Source: CAZNEZ01 sp964572475 (GTDB taxonomy: Bacteria; Bacillota; Clostridia; Lachnospirales; Lachnospiraceae). Taken from it: a DNA stretch of 28,888 nucleotides. Shown here in pieces: positions 1 through 6,800 of the stretch (position 1 is the first letter of the stretch; every line of letters starts with the position of its first letter). The stretch is from NCBI GenBank assembly GCA_964572475.1, contig CAZNEZ010000029.1, positions 1 through 28,888 of the forward strand. The letters are read 5' to 3'. A program made the translations under genes and the position numbers. The notes below the pieces were generated by a model. The model was not told the origin of the DNA. It saw only the letters and a list, made by a program, of their open reading frames with translations, and ran no database searches.

Positions 1-59
1 TCATAATCAGTCTCTTTTTTGTATATCCAATTACTTCTCTTCTATTGAAGTAGAAAAAT

Positions 60-89
60 AAGAGCCAAGACGAAAGCCAAGGCTCTTTT
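60..89 (+). terminator. Hairpin with T-run upstream of the first gene
   Basis: AGAGCC at 61-66 pairs with GGCTCT at 81-86, and a T-run follows at 86-89. It looks like an intrinsic terminator for a plus-strand gene lying left of the window. It ends only about 6 bases before the ribosome binding site of the next gene, so that gene has no room for its own promoter and may depend on readthrough of this hairpin. Confidence 0.55.
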
Positions 90-112
90 AAATTGAAAGG
101 TGGTGAAAATAA

Positions 113-412
113 ATGAATAATGCAATAACAATATCTAAATACGGAAAACCGTATAATCATCCAGATGGACTTACAGAAGATAAATATTATGAACTTATGA
201 ATGAATTTGTAGATTTAGCAAAAGCAAAAGGACTTACCGTAAGGCAAGCCCAGTGTTTATTTAATGACTGTTCTGATGCCGTTTTATCAACAAGATTAGA
301 TTCCTCTATTTCTAATGAAGAATTAAAATCCATTTCTGAAAACATTGATAAGATTGCAAATAGAGGAATTGATGTATTTTGTTCGTGTGTTTCAACAAAT
401 ACAGAATATTAA
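113..412 (+). CDS. Hypothetical protein, 99 aa
   Basis: I do not recognise this protein. It is a small soluble protein without a signal peptide or membrane segment, rich in Asp, Glu, Asn and Ser, and predicted mostly helical. The middle (about residues 25-60) contains LAKAKGLTVRQAQCLFNDC, which reads like a helix-turn-helix-sized segment but is not diagnostic. Three cysteines lie near the C-terminus or in the middle without a clear metal-binding spacing. The start is supported by AAAGGTGG at 96-103, ten bases before ATG. Its stop overlaps by 4 bases the stop of the convergent gene to the right. It sits in an accessory cluster of small genes of the kind found in prophages, and a phage or mobile-element origin is inferred from that context only. 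Confidence 0.7.
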   Translation: MNNAITISKYGKPYNHPDGLTEDKYYELMNEFVDLAKAKGLTVRQAQCLFNDCSDAVLSTRLDSSISNEELKSISENIDKIANRGIDVFCSCVSTNTEY

Positions 413-693
413 TACATACAATTCACACCATGTAACGTGTTAAGCAAAAATTTGTATCCATTTGGAGTGATTCTCTTGATTGTTCCTTGTGAGATTTCTA
501 TATATCCAATTTGGTAAAGTAAAGATATAACATATTTTATATCGTTTTCCTTATATCTTTCAGATGAATTATTTAATGCGTTACAAAGTTCTTCGATTTG
601 TATAGAACAAGAAATGTCATATGATTGAGATTCAGTTAGTCCTTCTTTTGAAAATTTTAATCTGAATTCAATAGCTGCAAGTAATTCTTTCAT
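409..693 (-). CDS. Small winged-helix-like protein, DUF2513-like
   Basis: This 94-aa protein has the layout of the C-terminal half of DUF2513 proteins. A helix with acidic and polar residues is followed by KENDIKYVISLLYQIGYIEI (about residues 46-65) and then by ITPNGYKFLL (about 73-82), matching the family's 'xxYHxxLLxEAGLI ... LTWxGHEFL' pattern. DUF2513 proteins are phage-associated and probably winged-helix; their function is unknown. It is shorter than the related gene at 1335-1772 and lacks that gene's C-terminal extension. No strong ribosome binding site lies ahead of the ATG at 693, so the start is less certain than the frame. Its stop overlaps the stop of the plus-strand gene at 113-412 by 4 bases. 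Confidence 0.6.
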   Translation of the reverse strand: MKELLAAIEFRLKFSKEGLTESQSYDISCSIQIEELCNALNNSSERYKENDIKYVISLLYQIGYIEISQGTIKRITPNGYKFLLNTLHGVNCMY

Positions 694-771
694 TATTGAT
701 ATTTTAAATTCCGTAGTATATTCCCCTTTTGATTGGAGGTTTTAATGTGTATAATATAGAAACTGGTATGA

Positions 772-1176
772 TTAATCTCCTGCCTGAAACCCAATCTTCC
801 GTTTTGGAAGCTCTGGCTCGGATTTCTTACAAGCCATTAACAGAAAATTCAGTTGAGAAATGTGCTGTATCAACTCCAATGGATTGCCACTCGTGTCCTT
901 ACCGTGGAATGAAATCATGGTGTGTCCGATATAACCAATATTTTCAACAAGAATTGTAGTTGACTGATTAAATTGCACAAGCATCATCATTACATCTTCT
1001 TCATCAGGAAGATTTTGTTGGAATTGTAATATTTCGTGATAAAGCGATTGCGCTATAGTTATTGCTGTGCTTTCAGATTGGATTTTGGCAGCATTTATTT
1101 CTAGTTGTCTATTCTTATAATTAGTATCAAGTTGTCTTTGAATATTTGCTGGCATACCAGGATTAAAATTATCCAT
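772..1176 (-). CDS. Hypothetical protein resembling DUF6173
   Basis: This 134-aa protein has two parts. A helical N-terminal half (residues 1-60, rich in Gln, Asn and Ile) precedes a conserved-looking C-terminal block from about residue 75, containing IGYIGHTMISFHGKD, GNPLELIQHISQLNFLLMA and a final PKRKIGF. That block is what I recall for the DUF6173 family, whose function is unknown; the assignment is from memory. The ATG at 1176 has an excellent AAAGGAGG ribosome binding site, which decides the strand against the antisense ORF that overlaps it. It lies in the same accessory cluster as the DUF2513 genes and has no membrane segment or signal peptide. Confidence 0.72.
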   Translation of the reverse strand: MDNFNPGMPANIQRQLDTNYKNRQLEINAAKIQSESTAITIAQSLYHEILQFQQNLPDEEDVMMMLVQFNQSTTILVENIGYIGHTMISFHGKDTSGNPLELIQHISQLNFLLMACKKSEPELPKRKIGFQAGD

Positions 1177-1334
1177 TGAAAAATTCCTCCTTTAGTTTGA
1201 TATGGTAAATTGTACCACTCTATCTAAGCAAAGAATAGTCGGAACGTATGTTTTATTATTTTGCAAAATATTCAACAGGTTCACCAAACGCTTCGTCTCC
1301 ATACAAATAATATTTATTGCCTATTTTAAAGAAA

Positions 1335-1772
1335 TTAATGTAGTTTATCTACTATATCTTGTATAACAGTTGGATTTGTAATTATTGCATTTGCTACGCT
1401 CATAGCAATACTACTCAATGCTCTCATAGATACAAGACCAAGTTTAGATGCACTTTTCTTTGTTGCATTCCATATGTCAGTTGGACGAATTGTATTCAGA
1501 AAATCATGACCAGACCAAGTAATGTTTTGTATTTCGCAGAACATCATTTTATTACTACCTGCGTCATTTATTCGACCTTCAATAAAGCGTACTTCTTTGA
1601 GATTATAAACAGTATACCAAATATCTTCTTCTGTATATTTTTCTTTAAGAGATGGCTCTGTTCTTAGTTGTTCCAGTGTAATTTCAGAAAAATTATGATT
1701 GTCAAGTTCTATCGTTAAATTATCTTCTAAATACAGTAACACATCACGAATACAGTCAGGTTTTAATTGCAT
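1335..1772 (-). CDS. DUF2513 family protein
   Basis: This 145-aa protein begins with MQLKPDCIRDVLLYLEDNL, has a middle segment EEDIWYTVYNLKEVRFIEG (about residues 48-66), and then NITWSGHDFLNTIRPTDIW (about 83-101). The last block is the hallmark of DUF2513 (W-x-G-H-[DE]-F-L-x2-[IA]-R-x3-[VI]-W). The C-terminus (about 105-145) is a helical Ala/Ser-rich extension also seen in longer family members. DUF2513 proteins are common in prophages and mobile elements of Firmicutes, and no biochemical function is established. The ATG at 1772 is preceded by AAGGAGAT at good spacing. It is the second DUF2513-type gene within 1.4 kb. Downstream, 1256-1336 contains a short open stretch that looks like a gene remnant. 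Confidence 0.85.
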   Translation of the reverse strand: MQLKPDCIRDVLLYLEDNLTIELDNHNFSEITLEQLRTEPSLKEKYTEEDIWYTVYNLKEVRFIEGRINDAGSNKMMFCEIQNITWSGHDFLNTIRPTDIWNATKKSASKLGLVSMRALSSIAMSVANAIITNPTVIQDIVDKLH

Positions 1773-1806
1773 AATTTTTATCTCCTTATAGAAAGTAGGT
1801 GTTTAA

Positions 1807-1968
1807 ATGTACAAAAATAATACTTTTTCATATGACGAACATATGAAGAAAATTGAAAAAGAAAATTATATTGCCAATATGCTTGTAAGAACTCTTTACT
1901 CAAATGATGTTAGTAATGCCGAGTGCTATAGGATTATTGAATTATTGAAAGAAAAAATTCATGACTAA
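1807..1968 (+). CDS. Small hypothetical protein, 53 aa
   Basis: This short ORF starts at ATG 1807 and ends at TAA 1966-1968. The product is MYKNNTFSYDEHMKKIEKEN followed by a helix-loop-helix segment containing ANMLVRTLYSNDVSNAECYR and an IIELLKEKIHD tail. The amphipathic, lysine- and glutamate-rich make-up is that of a real small helical protein. Upstream AAAGTAGGTG is a modest ribosome binding site. It is transcribed divergently from the DUF2513 gene at 1335-1772 and its stop overlaps the stop of the convergent zinc-ribbon gene by 4 bases, the same arrangement as at 409-412. I do not recognise the family. Confidence 0.5.
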   Translation: MYKNNTFSYDEHMKKIEKENYIANMLVRTLYSNDVSNAECYRIIELLKEKIHD

Positions 1969-2417
1969 AAGTCACTCTTACAGTTATTACAGTGCCATTC
2001 GTGTTTTCGCTTATTACCAAGTAAACCAAACATGGCTATATTCACTACTTTAGCCGTATTTGTAATCTTCTTAACGTTAGTTGAGTGACAGTATGGGCAA
2101 TGTATCTGATTATCCTGTGTATGCTGATTGCTTTGTTGTGTATTTAACTGTGCCTTAAATTGTGACATCTTCAAGTTATATTCGATAATGTCATCTTCTT
2201 TAAGTTTTATCATAGCTTCAAGAAATGATGGATCTTCTGAAATATCTGCTATTGTAAGTAAATCGTTATCAGATATATTTATATCTGTCAATGTTCCATT
2301 ACAGGTAACATCAGGGCAAGTATAAATATCGTCTTTTATAAACGGATAATAGCCACATTTACATAATCCGCCCCATTTTGTGTTATTATTTTTACATTTA
2401 TTACACATCTTGACCAT
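1965..2417 (-). CDS. Zinc-ribbon protein of phage/accessory type
   Basis: This 150-aa protein has cysteine knuckles at both ends. The N-terminal cluster is CNKC (5, 8) with C19 and C21, followed by C34 and C39. The C-terminal ribbon is CPYC (107, 110) with CNNC (143, 146). Between the C-terminal pairs lies a short hydrophobic NIAMFGLLGNK loop, typical of a common uncharacterised Firmicute and phage family that ends in HCNNCKSDF. The central part (about 45-100) is acidic and then Gln/Asn-rich, probably a flexible linker. Zinc binding is inferred from the cysteine spacing. The ribosome binding site is a weak AAAAGGAAAA, but a promoter lies just upstream. It is the last gene before the tape-measure fragment. 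Confidence 0.75.
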   Translation of the reverse strand: MVKMCNKCKNNNTKWGGLCKCGYYPFIKDDIYTCPDVTCNGTLTDINISDNDLLTIADISEDPSFLEAMIKLKEDDIIEYNLKMSQFKAQLNTQQSNQHTQDNQIHCPYCHSTNVKKITNTAKVVNIAMFGLLGNKRKHEWHCNNCKSDF

Positions 2418-2443
2418 AGTTAATTTTTCCTTTTTTGTATTTT

Positions 2444-2472
2444 ATTATACTCTATTCCTTATTGGAAGTAAA
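2444..2472 (-). promoter_or_regulatory. Promoter of the zinc-ribbon gene
   Basis: Read on the minus strand, TTTACT (2467-2472) and a perfect TATAAT (2444-2449) are separated by 17 bases. They lie about 30 bases upstream of the zinc-ribbon start codon. The -35 box matches TTGACA at 4 of 6 positions. Confidence 0.5.
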
Positions 2473-2485
2473 GAATAGCAACACT

Positions 2486-2503
2486 TATAGCTTGCAAGCT
2501 ATA
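2486..2503. repeat. 18-bp perfect palindrome at the edge of the phage fragment
   Basis: TATAGCTTGCAAGCTATA is identical to its own reverse complement. With one bulged base, CAC on the left and GTG on the right extend the pairing. It lies between the zinc-ribbon promoter and the open frame of the tape-measure fragment, exactly where that frame begins after an in-frame TAG at 2488-2490. No T-run follows on either strand, so it is not a standard terminator. Confidence 0.7.
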
Positions 2504-4758
2504 GTGAAAAGGATGGGTTTAGTGGCTTATTAAATTCCATTAGTAAACTAAAAGAACTTCCCAAAATAACAGAAGAAACATCTAAGGCATTATCTAATTT
2601 AGCTGGGAAAGATTTGTCTACATTTAGCGGAAGTATTGATGATATAGGAAAAGCATTAGGTTCTACCGATAAGAATTTCATTTCTTTCCTAACTACAATG
2701 CAGAAATCAGGAACAGTATACAAAACATCCGAAGAAGCTCTCGCTGGTTATCAAGCCTACCTTAAAACGACAGGGACAGCTACAACATTAGCAACTGTAA
2801 AGACAAAAGCACTATCCGCTTCAATGAAAGTATTATCTTCTATTGGATGGATGGTTGCTATTACCGCTGCCGTAGAGGTGATTAGTGCTGTTGTAAAAGG
2901 GATAGATTATCTTACAAGTGCAAATGAAAGATATATAGAATCCCAGCAAACAATTATTGATACTGCTAAGCAAAATATAGAAAGTTATGATTCTGAAATT
3001 TCTAGTCTTGAAGCATTACAAAGTAAATTAATCGAAGCCAAGGGAAATAAATCTGAATTAGCAAAAATTCAAGATGAATTAAATAGTTCAATTGGAGCAA
3101 CTCCTAGACTTCTTTCTTCCGAAGGAGAAGGTTGGAGTATTGCCAATCAAAAAATTGCAGATAGACTTCGTTTACTTGAAGCTTTGAGAGAACAATCAAT
3201 TAAAGATAAAACTACTGCTTCTAAAAATATATATAACAATAGTAAAGTTGATAATGACTGGGGTTTGGATGAAAAACTTAGTGGTTATTTTTCAGATAGC
3301 ATATTAAGTAATCCTTCCGAAGCTCTAAGTGATGCAATTTCGGAGATCGAAGGACAGTTAAACAACAATAATTCTATGGCAGAATTATTAGCTGATTATA
3401 TTGAAGATAATTTTACCGAAGAATTATTTGATGCTTTCCCAAATGCAGAGGAAATTCAAAAATTCTTTGACTCGCAATATAATATAATTAAAGATGATTA
3501 TTCAGAATATATTTCAAATTTAGATACTATTATTCCCGAAGATGCATTATATGACATTTTACGAAAATTTGTGGAGATTAATCCCAACGATGCTCAAGGT
3601 GTTTATGATGATTTTACCGGGTTTATAAATGAATTAAAGTCAGAAGATATAAACGGTTTAGTTGATGATTATTACAAGTCTTTATCTGATGATTCTGTAG
3701 ATTCGTCTGCTATCTATGAAAATATAAGGGAAGCAATAAATTCTATTTCAGAAGATTTTCCACAAGCACAAAATATTCTTGAATCGTATTTTAATAGTCT
3801 TTCTACAAGTATACCTGCTAATTCATCTGCACTTTCTGATAAAATTGCAAGTGTAAAGGAACAACTCGAATCTCTATCAAACCTAGATTTATCCACATCT
3901 GGTCTTTCGGAGTTAGAATCTGCATACTCTACTCTTAAAAATACTATGAAAGATGGTTTAACAACTGATAATCTTGAGTCTATTATAAGCCTTAATTCAG
4001 AATATGTTAACATTCTCTTTGATGAAAATGGACAAATGGTTGATAATGAAACAGCTTGGCAAAATCTAGCAAAAGTTAAAATAGACGAAGCTAAAGCAAG
4101 TGTATATCAACAAGCGGCTACTGAATTACAAAGAATTGCTACCTTAGATACAGCAGAGGCAAATAATGAATTAGCATTGTCTAATGGCACTCTTTCGCAG
4201 ACTGAATATGAATTAGCTCATTCAGCATATGTGGCTGCCTTTAATATGGGTGGAGTAAGAGCTGAATTAGCAAATAACGTGTGGAAAGCAGCCGAAACTA
4301 AAGTTGGACTGTTAGATTCAAAACTTAATGATGTGTCAACCTCTACATATAAAGTTAAAGATTCATATACTAGTACAGCTAGTGAGTTCAGCAAACAAAT
4401 AGACTTTTTAGAGACTAGATTAACCGAATTGGATGAATTAACCAAGAAAGTTTCTGCCTCTATGGATAATATGGTAGGCTCTGCAAGTAAAAATAATCTT
4501 GTAGACGCAATGTTTGCAATTGATGGTAATAGGAAAGAAACTCTCGAAAAAGGTATTAAGTTATATCAAGACGAAGCAAGTAAAGCACTCGCTAAAATCC
4601 CAGCAGAATATCGTGATATGGCTATTAATGGTAGTATCACTTTAGGAACTTTTGAGGGAAAAGGAAACGAAGATGTAGTTCAGGCAATTGAGGACTATCG
4701 TACTTGGTCTGAACCTTACTATACTCAATCCCATTGTACTACCTCCATCCATACTTAA
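2491..4758 (+). pseudogene. Phage tail tape-measure protein, fragment truncated at both ends
   Basis: The frame is open from 2491 to the TAA at 4756-4758 (about 755 codons). No ATG with a ribosome binding site is found at its left end; the first usable alternative start would be TTG at 2614. The protein shows tape-measure features: long helical, Ser/Thr/Asn/Glu-rich stretches, a single hydrophobic helix early on (SIGWMVAITAAVEVISAVVK, about 90 residues in), and a coiled-coil region beginning SQQTIIDTAKQNIESYDSEI. Such proteins set tail length in siphophages and normally exceed 1000 residues. The C-terminus runs into EDYRTWSEPYYTQS and stops, where related proteins continue with another coiled coil. 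No other tail gene is next to it. I infer a remnant of a prophage, or a rearrangement or assembly junction, and not a working gene. Confidence 0.72.
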
Positions 4759-4783
4759 AAGACAGCCTCTAAGAGACTGCCTT
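4757..4783 (-). terminator. Terminator of the marR-ABC operon
   Basis: On the minus strand AGGCAGTCTCT pairs with GAGGCTGTCT through two G-U wobbles (arms 4760-4770 and 4772-4782), followed by Ts at 4757-4760. It lies about 70 bases beyond the stop of the last ABC gene. On the plus strand the wobbles become mismatches, although that strand also has a T-rich tail, so its main direction is minus. It abuts the end of the tape-measure fragment. Confidence 0.7.
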
Positions 4784-4850
4784 GGTTTTCTTTTTCTATT
4801 AAGAAACATCATACATTATTGCAGAATTTTCCATATTATTGTAATTTTAA

Positions 4851-6800
4851 TTAATCTAATTCTACAGCTCCTGTATATAACTGATAATATCTGCCCTTCA
4901 TATCGAGAAGCTCTTCATGTGCTCCTCTCTCAACGATTTCTCCATGTTCTAAAACAATAATACAATTAGAGTTACGAACCGTTGAAAGCCTATGAGCTAT
5001 AACAAATGTTGTTCTGTCTGTCATAAGTCTATCCATACCATGTTCTATATGCTTTTCAGTTCTAGTATCAACTGAACTAGTAGCTTCATCAAGAACAAGA
5101 ATTGGTGCTTTAGATATTGCAGCTCTGGCTATATTTAAAAGCTGTCTTTGACCTTGACTCAGATTAGAACCATCTCCTTCTATAACAGTATCATATCCAT
5201 TGGCAAGCCTCTTTATAAATGAATGTGCGCTGGCAGTCTTAGCTGCTGCCTCTACTTCTTCATCTGTGGCATCTAATCTACCGTATCTGATGTTATCTCT
5301 AACTGTTCCCGTAAATAGATGCGTATCCTGAAGAACCATAGCTATATTAGACCTTAAACTGTCCCTCTTAATATCTTTTATGTCAATACCATCAATAGTA
5401 ATTGTGCCTTCTTCAATGTCATAAAATCTGTTCAAAAGATTAGTAATAGTAGTTTTACCTGCACCTGTAGAACCAACAAATGCTATCTTCTGACCTGCTT
5501 TGGCATATACATTAATATCTTTAAGAATAATCTTATCTGGATTATATCCAAATGTTACATTCTTTAGTACCACTTCACCTTTCACAGGATAATCTTCAGT
5601 ATTAATCTCTATCGCATCATCATTATCTTCCTGTTCAGGCATTGAATCCATCATATCAAATACACGTTCTGCACCAGCTAATGCTGAAAAGATAGTATTG
5701 ACCTGCATTGATACTTCATTTATAGGTCTTGAGAACTGTCTTGAATAATTAGTAAAGATAGTAAGACCACCTACATCGAATTTACCGATGATACATAATA
5801 TACCACCAACTGCTGCCGTAAGAGCATAACTAATCTGGCTTAAGTTCCCCACTACAGGTCCCATAATTCCACCATAAAACTGGGCTTTCATCTGTTTCTC
5901 CTGAAGGTCATCGCTTAACATTCCGAACTCTTCTATGGCTCTGTCCTCATGGCAGAATACCTTAATAACCTTTTGTCCAGTTACACTTTCCTCGGTGTAA
6001 CTGTTAACAGCGCCAAGTGCAGCCTGCTGACCTTTATAGTATTTTCTACTTCTACCTGCAACATAACCTCCAGCCTTCATCAATACTGGAACTGTAATAA
6101 TTGTTACAATTGCAAGCTGCCAGCTAGTATAAAACATCAAACCTACTGTTCCTATTAAAGTAATAGCTCCAGAAAATAGCTGTACCACCGTATTGTTAAG
6201 CATTTCACCAATAGTATCAACATCATTAGTAAATCGGCTCATCAAATCACCATTAGTATTAGTATCAAAAAATCTTATTGGGAGCCTCTGAGTCTTAACA
6301 AACAATTCATCTCTAATACTTTGTAAAGCTCTCTGTGATACTCCAATCATAATTCTTTGTTGTAAATACTGTGAAACCACTCCGACTGAATATATTAATG
6401 CCATTACTATCAAACCCGTAAGTAAATTAGCAATCTTTTGAGAATCACTTCCATCCCCTGCCAGATTATTAATAATAGGTCTAAGGACATAACTTCCCGC
6501 CAATGTTGATATAGTAGATAATACTACAAATATTAATACAAATATAACTTTTGCTTTATCTTTACCTATATAGCGCAATAATCTCTTAATTGAATTAATT
6601 GTATTCTTAGGTTTTCCGCCACCCATAGCTCCATGTCTTCCACCCGGACCTCCTGGGCCTGGACCCCCAGGTCCTCCAGCTCCTCCTGGTCCTGATGAAG
6701 CCTTCATATTGGAATTTTTGGAATACTTTTTAAGAAGCAACTCTTTTCGATACAGTCTTTCCTGCTCTAATTTTTCCTGATTTAAGACATTCTTATCCAT
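4851..6800 (-). CDS. ABC exporter half-transporter with consensus ATPase site
   Basis: This 649-aa membrane-domain plus ATPase protein is one half of a heterodimeric type IV ABC exporter (LmrCD / TM287-288 / YheHI type), which moves drugs or lipophilic compounds out across the cytoplasmic membrane. The N-terminal 35 residues are charged and a Gly/Pro-rich linker (about 37-62) follows; the membrane domain covers about 75-370. The ATPase domain has Walker A GSTGAGKTT (443-451), signature LSQGQ (547-551, a Gln replacing the usual first Gly), Walker B LVLDE with catalytic Glu572, and switch His603 in AHRLST. The Walker and switch residues are canonical while the signature is degenerate, the expected mirror of its partner. 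Its ATG shares one base with the partner's stop (TAATG), with AGGAGG just upstream, so the two are translationally coupled. The substrate cannot be read from the sequence. Confidence 0.93.
   Translation of the reverse strand: MDKNVLNQEKLEQERLYRKELLLKKYSKNSNMKASSGPGGAGGPGGPGPGGPGGRHGAMGGGKPKNTINSIKRLLRYIGKDKAKVIFVLIFVVLSTISTLAGSYVLRPIINNLAGDGSDSQKIANLLTGLIVMALIYSVGVVSQYLQQRIMIGVSQRALQSIRDELFVKTQRLPIRFFDTNTNGDLMSRFTNDVDTIGEMLNNTVVQLFSGAITLIGTVGLMFYTSWQLAIVTIITVPVLMKAGGYVAGRSRKYYKGQQAALGAVNSYTEESVTGQKVIKVFCHEDRAIEEFGMLSDDLQEKQMKAQFYGGIMGPVVGNLSQISYALTAAVGGILCIIGKFDVGGLTIFTNYSRQFSRPINEVSMQVNTIFSALAGAERVFDMMDSMPEQEDNDDAIEINTEDYPVKGEVVLKNVTFGYNPDKIILKDINVYAKAGQKIAFVGSTGAGKTTITNLLNRFYDIEEGTITIDGIDIKDIKRDSLRSNIAMVLQDTHLFTGTVRDNIRYGRLDATDEEVEAAAKTASAHSFIKRLANGYDTVIEGDGSNLSQGQRQLLNIARAAISKAPILVLDEATSSVDTRTEKHIEHGMDRLMTDRTTFVIAHRLSTVRNSNCIIVLEHGEIVERGAHEELLDMKGRYYQLYTGAVELD

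Noticed and set aside
729..959. Plus-strand 76-aa ORF with GGAGG ahead of a GTG and a CHSCPYRGMKSWC cysteine segment
   Set aside because: It is almost wholly antisense to the 134-aa minus-strand gene, which has a better ribosome binding site, an ATG start and a recognisable C-terminal block. The antisense ORF is probably incidental, although its ribosome site is real-looking.
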